Shown here one piece after another: positions 42,855 through 52,227 of a stretch of DNA of 64,000 nucleotides. The position numbers were made by a program, and so were the translations under genes. This stretch comes from UBA1952 sp965200035 (GTDB lineage: Bacteria > Bacteroidota > Bacteroidia > Chitinophagales > Chitinophagaceae): assembly GCA_965200035.1 (NCBI GenBank), contig OZ241334.1:1674001-1738000 (forward strand), read 5' to 3'. How positions within the stretch are numbered: position 1 is the first letter of the stretch; every line of letters begins with the position of its first letter. Under the pieces are notes generated by a model. It was not told the origin of the DNA. It saw only the letters and a program-made list of their open reading frames with translations, and did no database searches.

Positions 42855-42882
42855 CTTTACATGTCAACAAGCACATGTAAAG
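42855..42882. repeat. Inverted repeat CTTTACATGT/ACATGTAAAG
   Basis: A perfect 10-bp inverted repeat with 8-nt spacer. Related ATGTAAAG occurs at 42833 and CTTTACAC at 42905, so the motif recurs four times in 80 bp. Possibly a regulator site; no gene depends on it clearly. Confidence 0.6.
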
Positions 42883-42933
42883 GGCTATCATACTTTGAAT
42901 ATTGCTTTACACGTGCATTGCCTTTACTCCCAG

Positions 42934-43052
42934 TTCGGCGCAGGATGCAACCCAAACATCAAGCGCAAGTGTCTACGTCGCACGATCACCAACACATAAT
43001 CACTATTCAACCTATAAAAAGTGCGAGATTCTGCAAGCATCTCGCACTTTTT
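42934..43052 (+). repeat. AAAAAGTGC hairpin repeat, copy B (long form)
   Basis: Starts TTCGGCGCAGGATGC and ends in the hairpin AAAAAGTGCGAGAT (43016-43029) paired with ATCTCGCACTTTTT (43039-43052). CACATAATCACTATTCAACC precedes the hairpin. The copy at 43444-43565 has the same order and spacing (82 and 84 bp from the first motif to the hairpin). Confidence 0.75.
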
Positions 43053-43167
43053 ACTTCAGGCAATTGTTCGAAAGGCTCAATGAGGCACCTAATAATGGGC
43101 AGGCCTTTCCAACATTACCATTACCATTACCAAACCAATTTCCAGGGGAGAAAATACAAATCTTTCA

Positions 43168-43240
43168 TACGGGTTGATACGGGATATGTACGGGGTATGT
43201 ACGGGACTACTACGGGACATCTACGGGACTTGTACGGAGG
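43168..43240. repeat. 11-bp tandem repeat array
   Basis: Units TACGGGATATG, TACGGGGTATG, TACGGGACTAC, TACGGGACATC and TACGGGACTTG in succession from 43178, preceded by a 10-bp TACGGGTTGA and followed by a partial TACGGAGG. The first six bases are constant, the rest vary. About one helical turn per unit, so a protein could bind along one face. Confidence 0.8.
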
Positions 43241-43443
43241 ATGACCGCGATATCCTGCCTTTGAAGTGGCTTTATGTCTTCAGTCTGTAGTAAACTTAGC
43301 CTGGGGTATGATGCAGCACGAATAATGAGCGTTTATCCCCTGCGCTATACTATTTTTTAATCCTTAGCTTCTATCTTCTCAGCATAATATTTTCTGTCCT
43401 GAGTATTTTACGCAGGATAATGCAATAGTATTTTAGAACCCAA

Positions 43444-43565
43444 TTCGGCGCAGGGTACAGCATAAGCATCAAGCATTTCACGTCCTAAGCCGCAATATCT
43501 CCAACACATAAATACAATTCAAACTATAAAAAGTGCGGGATGCTTGCAGAATCTGGCACTTTTTT
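43444..43565 (+). repeat. AAAAAGTGC hairpin repeat, copy C (long form)
   Basis: TTCGGCGCAGGGTAC then, 84 bp later, AAAAAGTGC (43528-43536) paired with GCACTTTTTT (43556-43565). CACATAAATACAATTCAAAC precedes it, as in copies A and B. A further TTCGGCGTAGGATAC without the hairpin lies at 43644. Confidence 0.75.
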
Positions 43566-43799
43566 GCTTAGTATTATTATCAGAGACAGTTATACCGTAA
43601 TATATGGCAGACTTAATTGCCAAGTGTAACCCACTATAATAGGTTCGGCGTAGGATACTGTACAAACGGCATTCCTTTTTATGTTCTAAATACCCTTCCG
43701 GAATACTTAAACAACCTGCGATCATAAGTATTCGCGGCCAATACCTCATCATATCCGAAGGGAGCTACCGCCTGCTGGCACTACTTATATATTCTAGGT

Positions 43800-45542
43800 A
43801 TGCTTTCCTCTTCTACACCTTATGCCGAGCAGCTGCCGCTGCGCTCACTGACGCCTGAGGCAGACAGCGCGCTGCGCCGCTTTTTCGCCCCTGACGGGGG
43901 CGTGGGTCTTTTCCTGGGGCTCTTTCTTCCGCTGACGATCGGGCTGTCGGTGGGTAATATTTTTCTGGATGGGTGGATGGCATTGGCCGGCGCAGTATCG
44001 CTGGCTGCATTGGTGGTGCTGATCCGTTGGGGGGTGCGCCGCCGCCGGATAGCGCGTGCGCGCTTCGTTTATCAGTACGGCGGTGAAGAGCCGGTGGCGC
44101 TGACCGGGGTATCTGACAACTGGGGCTATAAGGTGAACGGCGCGCCGCAGCAGGTGATCTCGCTGGTGCGCAACGGGCAGCCGTTTACGGTGCGAACGTT
44201 TAACCAGACGGTAATCTCGGCCTGGAGCCTGCCGCAGCAGGTGACTTATATGCACCCGAAGTATCCTGCCCTGTTGATACCGGAAGGGCTCTTCCGCCTG
44301 CAATGGCCGGCGCCGGTGCCGGCCGGGCTGCCTGCCCGGATTGGCCGATGGGCGCTGCGGCTGCTGCCGTTTGCCTTTGTAATAGGCTTATGGGCACTTC
44401 TGGATGGGGTGATGGGCAGCCACAGCCATACGGCCCTGCAGCCGGACGCGGCTTTCTACATGCTGGACGGGCAACCGATGATGGCCGGTGTGATGAATAG
44501 CTTCAAGGCTTATGAGGTGAGCAACAAAGGCACTTATGGCACGAGCGACTGCTATGCGCAATGCACGGACCTGAGCAGCGGCAAAAGGCGCTGGAAGACG
44601 AAGCTGGACGGCAGGGACAAGGCGGGGCATACGGCGGGCGGTGCCAGGCTGCTGGGTCAGTCGGCCGGGTACCTGTTTTTTCTGCGCGGCGAGCTGCTGG
44701 TGCTGGATAAGGCCAGCGGCAGCATTGTGGCGCGTAACAAGGCCTTCCGGATCGCGACGGCCATGCCCCGGCAGGTTATTGGCAGCTATACGGATGATGC
44801 AGGCTATGCCTACAGTGATTCGCTGGGAGCAGTGCAGGTGCGGGGTACAGACGGGCTTTATTATACAATCAATGGCAGCACCCTACAGGTAGGCGCGATG
44901 GCTGAGCCGGCGCAGCCGGATGAGGTGTTCCGCAACCGCTACCGCTTCGGGAATAATTATGAAGACCAGATCACGGCGCTCTACGATGACGGGCAACGCT
45001 GCATAGCGCTGCTGGATACGCGGGATACGACGCTGCTGGCCAACAATCCGCAGGGAATATCGGACAGGCCGGCAAACGAATCGGTGCGCCGGATGCTGGT
45101 CACGGCAGCGACCAGCCGGAAAGACGATGCATGGCGGGTGATGGGCAGCGGCGTCTATCTGTACGGTGGCTTCCTGGTGGGCACACAGCCTGCGCTGTGG
45201 CCGCAGGATCTTATGTCCGGGTATGCCTCCTACCTGTCGCTGAAGATGCGCTACAACAGCCTTGCGGCGCCGGTGCGCAGCCGGGACGGCGGATTCGTAA
45301 TCCTGCACAAGGCCTCAACGGAGCAGGACGCCCTGCTGCTGCTGACCGGCACAGACAGGGATGGCCGCAGCCGCTGGCAGGTGGCCACGGGATATGGATC
45401 TATCCCGCTGATGTACTATGATGCGCCCCATGACCAACTGTATATCTGGGGCGACCCTGGCGGCGGCATCAGCGATGAGCTGAAAGACTATTGCAGCATT
45501 GACCTCGCTACCGGAAAGCTTGTCCGCCGGAAGGTGGAATAG
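43800..45542 (+). CDS. GC-rich membrane protein with beta-propeller-like C-terminal part
   Basis: 580 residues. Hydrophobic segments near 35-55, 58-76 and 188-205 give an N-terminal membrane part; the rest is a soluble region with repeated blade-like strands (GYLFFLRGELLVLDKASGSIVARN, CIALLDTRDTTLLA, LLLLTGTDRDGRSRWQVATGYG). It resembles the PA2928-type proteins I recall but I am not sure. The gene is more GC-rich than its surroundings and sits after the repeat stretch, so it may be imported. Terminator at 45654. Function unknown. Confidence 0.75.
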   Translation: MLSSSTPYAEQLPLRSLTPEADSALRRFFAPDGGVGLFLGLFLPLTIGLSVGNIFLDGWMALAGAVSLAALVVLIRWGVRRRRIARARFVYQYGGEEPVALTGVSDNWGYKVNGAPQQVISLVRNGQPFTVRTFNQTVISAWSLPQQVTYMHPKYPALLIPEGLFRLQWPAPVPAGLPARIGRWALRLLPFAFVIGLWALLDGVMGSHSHTALQPDAAFYMLDGQPMMAGVMNSFKAYEVSNKGTYGTSDCYAQCTDLSSGKRRWKTKLDGRDKAGHTAGGARLLGQSAGYLFFLRGELLVLDKASGSIVARNKAFRIATAMPRQVIGSYTDDAGYAYSDSLGAVQVRGTDGLYYTINGSTLQVGAMAEPAQPDEVFRNRYRFGNNYEDQITALYDDGQRCIALLDTRDTTLLANNPQGISDRPANESVRRMLVTAATSRKDDAWRVMGSGVYLYGGFLVGTQPALWPQDLMSGYASYLSLKMRYNSLAAPVRSRDGGFVILHKASTEQDALLLLTGTDRDGRSRWQVATGYGSIPLMYYDAPHDQLYIWGDPGGGISDELKDYCSIDLATGKLVRRKVE

Positions 45543-45653
45543 AGCAATGTTTTTAACAGGACTGGATGCGCTGCCTCGGGCGATAACAGGTTTTGAAGGG
45601 GTCAGGCTATGGCCTTAGGAGCAGGTGAGCTCCATAACGAGGCGGATGAAATT

Positions 45654-45688
45654 AAAGCCTGACCAATCAAACCGGTCAGGCTTTCTTA
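45654..45688 (+). terminator. Rho-independent terminator
   Basis: AAAGCCTGACC (45654-45664) pairs with GGTCAGGCTTT (45674-45684), between convergent genes ending at 45542 and 45731. Confidence 0.85.
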
Positions 45689-45730
45689 TAATGTCTGATT
45701 TTCAACGATAATACCATCCAGGTATGTGCA

Positions 45731-45973
45731 TTACGCAACGCTGTGGCCATTCTTCTCTTCGGCGTTATTGGTATTGCGCGTCAGGTTCATGTGGTACGTG
45801 AAGTTGGTGGTGAGGATAATGTCGTTGCAGTCAAAGTGCTTTACTATTCCGTTTTTCTCGAGCGCCACCACCCAGCAACTGTTCTGATGCATCCCATAGT
45901 CGATCATGAAGATGGCCTGCCCGCGGCCTAACGGGGTTTCTACAAGTATGGATGGATTCAATTGGAGGATCAT
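45731..45973 (-). CDS. Small conserved hypothetical protein
   Basis: 80 residues. VETPLGRGQAIFMIDYGMHQNSCWVVALEKNGIVKHFDCNDI is a compact beta-rich pattern I have seen in small Bacteroidota proteins next to phage-like or prophage genes. No TM, no signal peptide. Stands alone on the minus strand; convergent with the gene ending at 45542. Function unknown. Confidence 0.65.
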   Translation of the reverse strand: MILQLNPSILVETPLGRGQAIFMIDYGMHQNSCWVVALEKNGIVKHFDCNDIILTTNFTYHMNLTRNTNNAEEKNGHSVA

Positions 45974-46220
45974 AAGATGTTGCCTTTACACTGTTCTATA
46001 TTCAGTAAATACCATGCCCGGTGAGAATGGGGTTCCGGGGATTGGGGCATCTCCACAGTTCAGGATACAGCGCCGGCACTATGCGCTTGCATTCTGCGCC
46101 GGGCTATTTTATTACCTTCTTTTATCCTGTAAAAAGGGGATAGCATAACCGGCTGTGGCAATCTATTTTAGCGTGGATTTTTATCATCTATTCGCTCACG
46201 CCTACTATTCATTTCAGCTT

Positions 46221-48171
46221 ATGCTGCTTAAACAATATGCGCTCCTGCCCATTCTGATCCTGTGTGGATTTACTGTGGCGGCACAGCAACATCCGGAAGC
46301 TGACAGCATGATGCGGGTACTGCGCGCTCACCGGGAGGATACATCCAAAGCGCTCCTCTATTATGCGGTAGGCGAGCAGTACGAAACCTTTAATGTGGAC
46401 TCTGCAGGGCTGCTTTATAAAGAGGCCTATCAGCTGAGCAATAAGCTGAATTACGATGTGGGGAAGCTGCGCTACCCTTCCTACATTTCTGCGATCTGCA
46501 ATATGCAGGGCAAATATGTGGAAGGGCTGCGCATCAATCTGGACGGCCTCCGCGAAGCGCGTAAAAAGGGCGCAAAGCGATCTATCATTGCCGGGCTGTT
46601 CAATACGGCCAATAGCTATCTGCTGCTGGAGAAGTACGATTCCGCCACGGCTTATTATCTGGAGGCGCTGCCGGTGATTCAGGAGCAGCACGACAGCACG
46701 AAACTGTCTATCGCCTACATCAATCTCTCACAGCTCTACCGCCAGACAGACCAGATGAGCAAATCGCTGAAGGCAGCGCAGGATGCAGTGGCCTATAGCA
46801 AAAAAGGCGGCTACCAATACCTGACCGCTGTAGGCGCGCTGGCTAATGTGCTGATTGATCTGAAGCGCTATGATGAGGCGGGAAAATATTATGATGAAGC
46901 AATAACGCTGGCCAAAGAGCTGGGCGCTTATACGGTGCTGGCGCAAACGCTGGCCGGCAAGACTGAGATGTACTGGAAGACGCGCCGCTTCGCGGAGATG
47001 AAGCGCACGGGGATGGACTTCTATGAAACAGCTACTGCCTTAAAGAATGATGGACTGATTGCCCAAGCCTGCTACTGCCTGTCTTATGCCTTGCTGCTGA
47101 ATAAAGAGTTTGCCGCTGCAGCGCCTTATACCCGGCAAGGCATTGCGCTCGCGCTGCGCGACTCCAATATGGTGGTGCTGGAGAAGCTCTACCGCTCTAC
47201 CAGCTTTCTGGAGCTGACAAAGGGTAATGCCGCTACTTTCTGGGATTATTACGACCGCGCCGATTCGCTGGATGCCGTGTCTATGAACATGATTGTGCTT
47301 CGCAATACACAGGATCTGGAGAGCAAGTACAAAGCCAAGGAGCAGGCAGCAGATACGGCTGCAGTCGGCCACCATCCGACAGAAGCATTTGTGGAATGGC
47401 ATCCTGACCGGCTCGCTGATTGGCCTGCTGCTGCTGGCAGCCATTGCCTGGCGCGCTTACCTGAACCGCAGAAAGCTGCAGCTGCGCGATCAGGAGCTGC
47501 ACCGGCAGCGCATAGCTCAACTGGAGCAGCAACAGCAACTGGCCGCTACCGAGGCGGTGCTGCAGGGAGAGAATGCAGAGCGCGCAAGGCTGGCCAAAGA
47601 CCTGCACGACGGGCTGGGCGGTATGCTGAGCGGCATTAAGTTTTCGTTTGGCAATATTCAGGAAAACCTGATTCTCACGCCCGATCTGCAACAGGCTTTT
47701 GAGCGCAGCATGGATATGCTCAACAGCTCTATTCAGGAGCTGCGGCGCACGGCGCACAATATGATGCCGGAGTCGCTGATGAAGTTCGGGCTGGAAGCGG
47801 CTTTGCGCGATACCTGCAATTATTTCTCCCAGTCCGGCATTAAGGTTGCTTACCAGAGCATTGGCCTGAAAGAGGCTGCCATTTCACAGGATGTATCGCT
47901 GAATGTGTACCGGATTGTGCAGGAGCTTTTGAACAATGCGGTGAAGCATTCCGGTGCCTCTGAGCTGCTTGTGCAGCTTACCTATGAGGCCGGCAGATTT
48001 ACCATTACAGTAGAAGACAATGGAAAAGGCATGGATGCATCCATTACTCAAAACAGCACGGGCGTAGGCTGGTCAAGCATCCGCAACCGCGTGGCCTATC
48101 TGCACGGTCAGGTAGATGTAGCCTCGTCGGACAAGGGCACTTCTGTTTATATTCAGTTTGTATCGGAATGA
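46221..48171 (+). pseudogene. TPR-containing sensor histidine kinase split by one frameshift
   Basis: N-terminal part from ATG 46221: signal peptide MLLKQYALLPILILCGFTVAAQQ and about eight TPR-like helical repeats (RYDEAGKYYDEAITLAKELG). Near 47352-47360 the frame changes by one base and the second part continues with a TM helix (LTGSLIGLLLLAAIAWRAYL), a HisKA_3 box ERARLAKDLHDGLGGMLSGIK and HATPase motifs (ELLNNAVKHSG, VEDNGKGMD). Joined they would form a ~650-residue TPR-TM-kinase, a common Bacteroidota sensor. The upstream frame runs on as a garbled tail to 47639. No LuxR response regulator is near. A true mutation or a sequencing indel; cannot be told from here. Confidence 0.82.
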
Positions 48172-48185
48172 TAAGCCATTCTACC

Positions 48186-48230
48186 CTACAACAGAAAAAG
48201 CAGGCTGGTAGCCTGCTTTTTCTGTTGTAG
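48186..48230. terminator. Bidirectional terminator, 21-bp perfect stem
   Basis: CTACAACAGAAAAAGCAGGC (from 48186) pairs fully with its complement ending at 48230 around GGT. It lies between the convergent kinase gene and the gene at 48251. Confidence 0.92.
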
Positions 48231-48250
48231 TGATGAGTGTTGCGTTTGGA

Positions 48251-48781
48251 TTAAGGTGCGGCTACAGTGTAGGTAACAGTAGTCGTGTAAGTGCCGGCTG
48301 GTACCAGGTAAGCACTTCCGCCTGATGCAGCGTACTTCATGTTGAAGCTGCTGGACGTGGTGCCGGCGGTGCCGGCTACCAGCGTGCCCGGTGTGGCATT
48401 GACCAGTGGCTGAGCGGTGTAGGTAACCACGCCGCCGCCGTTTACCGTACCGGCAGAAGGGGTGAGGGTGATGGTATTGGTAGGGATAGTGTTGGACCCG
48501 CTTACCAGATTAGCGGTGGCAGAGGTAGCGGTGATCTTGTAAGCGCCGCTGCTGGTAACGGCAATGTGATTGGTCACTTCGGTAAAGTTACCGCTCTGGT
48601 AGTGTGCGGCCGTGGTGATAGGAATGGTAACGTTCGGGGAAGCGATGGTGATAGAGCGCAGCTCGGAAAGCACGACCGAGAGGTTGGCGGTGGCGGAGGA
48701 GGAAGCCTGAGCGGAAGCGTTGCTGGCGGCGAAAGCAGAAGCGATGATAAGAGAAGCGGCGGTGATGATTTTTCTGAACAT
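48251..48781 (-). CDS. Secreted low-complexity protein (DUF4402-like)
   Basis: 176 residues: signal peptide MFRKIITAASLIIASAFAASNASAQ, then Ser/Thr/Ala-rich beta strands (ITIASPNVTIPITTAAHYQ, TYTTTVTYTVAAP). The pattern recalls the DUF4402 or fimbrial/Csu-type single-domain secreted proteins, possibly a surface pilin-like unit. No T9SS signal. Alone on the minus strand. The 356-bp stretch upstream has no gene. Confidence 0.72.
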   Translation of the reverse strand: MFRKIITAASLIIASAFAASNASAQASSSATANLSVVLSELRSITIASPNVTIPITTAAHYQSGNFTEVTNHIAVTSSGAYKITATSATANLVSGSNTIPTNTITLTPSAGTVNGGGVVTYTAQPLVNATPGTLVAGTAGTTSSSFNMKYAASGGSAYLVPAGTYTTTVTYTVAAP

Positions 48782-49137
48782 GGTTGATTGTTTTAAGTAT
48801 TGTTTGGTTGTTGTTGGTTATTTGTTGTTGTTGATTGTGATGCAAAGGTTGGTGCATTTAAAAAGGTTGGTTGTAGAATAGTTGCTATTTAACTGTAAGA
48901 GTGTAATTATTTATTGGAACTGATAAAAACGGTATTTGTATAGATATTAGAAAGCAGATGATTAGAAAATGAACAAAAGGCTTTAAAGCGATGAATGAGT
49001 TCAAACGCTCACCTGTAACTACATCGAATGAACAAATATTCTACAACGCTACTACACAGCTTGTGACAGCAGATTATGGTATGATCTTGCTACCGCTCTG
49101 TTTTAGAGCCTGAGATGATCGCTTAAAGCCGTTAATT
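48782..49137. other. AT-rich intergenic region
   Basis: A 356-bp divergent gap between the genes starting at 48781 (minus strand) and 49138 (plus strand); it should hold promoters for both. No gene and no clear repeat. Confidence 0.4.
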
Positions 49138-49581
49138 ATGATCAATAGAATCACTTCCTTACCTGCAACAACCTCTTTAACCCCATATCAGCAGGCAGGC
49201 CGTTACCTGCTGGCATTCTTCATGCTGATAGCCGGGGTTGGGCATGAGTCCTTTGCCCGCAAGGCATTTCAGGCACAGGTTCCTAATTGGGTGCCTATGG
49301 ATAAAGACCTGGTAGTGGTCGTATCGGGCGTAGTGGAGATTGCATTGGCTACCGCTTTGGCGGGCCTGAACAGGCAGCGGGTACTTGTGGGCATTACGCT
49401 GGCTATGTTCTTTGTGCTGGTATTCCCGGGGAATATTGCACAGTATATAAATCACCGCGATGCCTTTGGCCTGAACTCAGATCTTAAGCGGGGCATTCGC
49501 CTTTTGTTTCAACCTGTATTGGTCGTCTGGGCGCTCTGGTCTACCGGCGCGCTTGGTGCGCTGCGCCAAAAGTTGTCCTAA
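49138..49581 (+). CDS. DoxX-like membrane protein
   Basis: 147 residues with about four TM helices; RYLLAFFMLIAGVGHESFARKAFQAQVPNWVP and ALAGLNRQRVLVGITLAMFFVLVFPGNIAQYI are characteristic of DoxX-like proteins, linked to oxidative or thiol stress in other bacteria. Function here unknown. It is followed 23 bp later by the small gene at 49605, likely one transcript. Confidence 0.85.
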   Translation: MINRITSLPATTSLTPYQQAGRYLLAFFMLIAGVGHESFARKAFQAQVPNWVPMDKDLVVVVSGVVEIALATALAGLNRQRVLVGITLAMFFVLVFPGNIAQYINHRDAFGLNSDLKRGIRLLFQPVLVVWALWSTGALGALRQKLS

Positions 49582-49604
49582 GCATTTAAAAACTGAATGA
49601 TCAG

Positions 49605-49853
49605 ATGGAAGAAGGTCTTATGCTGCCGGTTACTTACAAGGGCGAAGAGCTGAGCTTTCCGTTGCGGATTGTACCACAGGGCTATGTGTACCGGTTTGCG
49701 GTGCTCATACATGATATAGAGGTGATCTATGAGCGGGATGATGCCGGAGAGCTCCGGGCGCTGATTGCACGGCCGGATGAGGTATTATTGCCGTTACCGG
49801 ATACTGATTTGGTGATGGCTGTGGGAGAAGTGCTTCAGTCGCTGACGGCTTAG
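49605..49853 (+). CDS. Small hypothetical protein
   Basis: 82 residues (MEEGLMLPVTYKGEELSFPL), acidic, beta-rich and soluble (VYRFAVLIHDIEVIYERDDAGELRALIA). No family recognised. It follows the DoxX-like gene after 23 bp on the same strand. Confidence 0.6.
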   Translation: MEEGLMLPVTYKGEELSFPLRIVPQGYVYRFAVLIHDIEVIYERDDAGELRALIARPDEVLLPLPDTDLVMAVGEVLQSLTA

Positions 49854-50021
49854 TATATAGCTCTTTCTTACTTTTTGCTTGCCCAAAAAGTTAAGCAAAA
49901 AAGCAGTGGCGCGCAACATTTTACTATTTAGCTTTTGTGCTACTGTAGTGCCAGGCATTTTGTTCGCTGATCTTTGGGGTGCTGCTACCCTTTCCCAATT
50001 GTGGATGAGCTATTTGATCTC

Positions 50022-50714
50022 CTAGTCTGTTGCGCTTCTTACCAATAGCTTGTAGCCTATGCCTCGTACGTTTACTATAGATATGTTGGGATCTTCGGCA
50101 AAGTATTTGCGGATGCGGGTGATGAATACATCCATGCTGCGGGAGTTGAAAAGGGTATCATCGCCCCAAAGCTCCAGTAATGTTTGCCGGCGGTCGAGCA
50201 CTTTATTCTGCTGCTGAACGAGGCGGTGAATGAGCTCATTGGTGCGGGCGGTGAGGGTGATCACACGATCCCCGATCTGCAATTCCATCGCAGTACGGCT
50301 AAAGGTGTATCTGCCTACAGTATAGGTTCCGGTATCTGCGCCTGCAGGCTTGCGCCGGAGGAGAGCGTGAATGCGTACAATAAGCTCTTCTATGCTGAAG
50401 GGCTTTTTCAGGTAATCATTGCCACCGGCTTCGAAGCCTTTGATCACGTCATCAGTAAGGGTGCGGGCAGAAAGGAATATGACGGGTATCTGTTCATCGG
50501 CTTTGCGTATTTCTCTTACAAATGAATAGCCATCCATGCCCGGCATCATGATATCAGCCACACATGCATCAAATGGTTGGGTGTGGAACAGCTCAAGCGC
50601 CTTGCGGCCATCCTGCACCCAATGCACCATAAAGCCGTTCTTCACCAGCATATCATACGTGATGCTGCCGAGCGATTGCTCATCTTCAAGATATAAAAGC
50701 CTGATCTCAGCCAT
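50022..50714 (-). CDS. OmpR-family response regulator
   Basis: 230 residues. Receiver domain LLYLEDEQSLG, phospho-acceptor Asp54 in CVADIMMPGMDG, switch Thr/Ser in VIFLSARTLTDD and Lys in DYLKKPFSIEEL. DNA-binding winged helix: LTARTNELIHRLVQQQNKVLDR and FITRIRKYF...VNVRGIGYKLL. Paired with the histidine kinase upstream, overlapping it by 8 bp; the two are one operon. Target genes unknown. Confidence 0.96.
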   Translation of the reverse strand: MAEIRLLYLEDEQSLGSITYDMLVKNGFMVHWVQDGRKALELFHTQPFDACVADIMMPGMDGYSFVREIRKADEQIPVIFLSARTLTDDVIKGFEAGGNDYLKKPFSIEELIVRIHALLRRKPAGADTGTYTVGRYTFSRTAMELQIGDRVITLTARTNELIHRLVQQQNKVLDRRQTLLELWGDDTLFNSRSMDVFITRIRKYFAEDPNISIVNVRGIGYKLLVRSATD

Positions 50715-52089
50715 GACAAAGCGGTAAGGTTATGCGGAAGGTGGTACCGGCTTCACTGCTGTCTGCCACGGCAATCGTGCCACCATGCAGGTGAATGATC
50801 TCGCGGGCGTAGCTTAATCCCAGTCCATAGCCTTTGGTTGAATGCAAGTCGGCCTCCGGCACGCGGAAATAGGGCTCAAATATTTCCTGCCAATATTGTT
50901 GCGGAATGCCGGGACCGTTATCTGCGAAGGCAATTGCAAGATTGCCTTTTGACAGGTATGTAGCAATATAAATAACCGGGCTTCCCGATGCATGGTATTT
51001 TAGCGTATTGTCTATAAGATTGATGAATACATTACCGATCAGCTCTTTGTCAGCATAGATTTCTGTGCCATCCGGAATGCCTGATGTGCTGATGGTGGCG
51101 CCTTTGATCTGAAGCTGCAGGGAAAGCACTTGTTGAGCTGTTTGTATAATTGTCTTTATCGGAATGCAGGCAAGCTGCAGGGGTATCTTTCCTTCTTCCA
51201 GCCGGGCATTGGTAAGGATGCTATCGATCATGCCGGAAAGGCGGTTTACATCGTCCTTCATGAGACGGATGTATCTGCGGGAAGCTTCTGCATCATGCAC
51301 CATATCGTACCGGTCCAGCGCTTCGATAGCGGCGTACAGGGTGGATACCGGTATCTTAAGCTCATGGGTCATATTGTAGGTAAAGCCGGTCTTCATAGCC
51401 ATCAGCTTACGGCTGCGCGCCAGGCTCTGCATCAGTATGGCAAGGGTAGCTACCGACAGCAGCAGGTAGATCAGCGACAGCAGCAGCGATCCTTTCATAT
51501 CCGCAATAATGGAAGGCCAGAGATTGCTGAACCGAAGCTGATAGGCTACGCCGCGCTGCGTTTCGGGTACGATGATGTCGGTGACTTCACTACTTTCTTT
51601 ATTTACTGCATTCGCAGGATATGGATATTGCTTATCCTTGATCCATCCGATCACTGCAAAATTTCTATTCCGCTCCCGGAAATCTTTCTTGCTTCGCAGC
51701 CTTTCGTAGAGCAGCCTGCTTTGCGGCACGGTGGTATCTTTCTTGCGCAATGGTATCCTGATAGCTACATCTGCTGCGTTGTATGCGCCTTTCTGCAAAA
51801 GATATTCTTCCCGCTGTGTAGTATCGGCTGCACCTTTTACCAGCTTGTTGAGGTCGAAGGTTATAGAGCTGTCTCTGTTGGTCAGCGTTACAGAGCCTGC
51901 AATCTGCTGTACCTGTAGCTCGATGAGCTGCTCCTGCAAAACGGTTTCTGCACGGCTAAGCAGCTGAGCTTTCCGGTTCTTATAATCGGCCCGGAGCCAG
52001 ATAAGCTGGAAGCCGATGATGAATACCATACACGTGACCGCAAAGAAGCGCGCCATACGCAGGGAGATAGTAGTCTTCCGGATATTCAT
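50707..52089 (-). CDS. Sensor histidine kinase (RprX/HisKA type)
   Basis: 460 residues. TM helix 1 near 13-32 (ARFFAVTCMVFIIGFQLIWL), a ~170-residue periplasmic domain, TM helix 2 near 200-220, then HisKA YNMTHELKIPVSTL with phospho-acceptor His242, and HATPase motifs NVFINLIDNTLKYH, FADNGPGIP and GYGLGLSYAREII. Cognate of the OmpR regulator with which it overlaps by 8 bp. ATG at 52089 chosen as it gives the usual short cytoplasmic N-terminus; the signal sensed is unknown. Confidence 0.95.
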   Translation of the reverse strand: MNIRKTTISLRMARFFAVTCMVFIIGFQLIWLRADYKNRKAQLLSRAETVLQEQLIELQVQQIAGSVTLTNRDSSITFDLNKLVKGAADTTQREEYLLQKGAYNAADVAIRIPLRKKDTTVPQSRLLYERLRSKKDFRERNRNFAVIGWIKDKQYPYPANAVNKESSEVTDIIVPETQRGVAYQLRFSNLWPSIIADMKGSLLLSLIYLLLSVATLAILMQSLARSRKLMAMKTGFTYNMTHELKIPVSTLYAAIEALDRYDMVHDAEASRRYIRLMKDDVNRLSGMIDSILTNARLEEGKIPLQLACIPIKTIIQTAQQVLSLQLQIKGATISTSGIPDGTEIYADKELIGNVFINLIDNTLKYHASGSPVIYIATYLSKGNLAIAFADNGPGIPQQYWQEIFEPYFRVPEADLHSTKGYGLGLSYAREIIHLHGGTIAVADSSEAGTTFRITLPLCHG

Positions 52090-52227
52090 TATCTCCAAAA
52101 ATACTGCATAGACATGCGATGGTGTTTGCCCTGTTAACACTAAATAACACTATGTAGTAATGCGTTAACTACACGGTATCGAATTACCTGCATCTTTGCA
52201 ATGAACCAACCAGTTAATATCAGCGGC

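Larger units (their letters stand above)
42773..43799. other. 1-kb repeat-rich non-coding stretch
   Basis: Between the Fic pseudogene and the gene at 43800. I see no real gene. It contains an ATGTAAAG inverted repeat, two copies of a roughly 130-bp repeat with a terminal hairpin (42934-43052 and 43444-43565), a third start of the same unit (43644), and an 11-bp tandem array. Confidence 0.65.

Noticed and set aside
43168..43240. CRISPR array
   Set aside because: Units are 11 bp, contiguous and without spacers of CRISPR length; no cas genes nearby.
42861..43244. Overlapping open frames in the repeat stretch
   Set aside because: They run through the hairpin and tandem repeats in several frames, so the coding pattern is a by-product of repeats.
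49871..49903. Terminator after the 82-aa gene
   Set aside because: CTTTTTGCTT/AAGCAAAAAAG pairs but the stem is all A/T rich with little GC and no clear T-run; more likely a common intergenic repeat.
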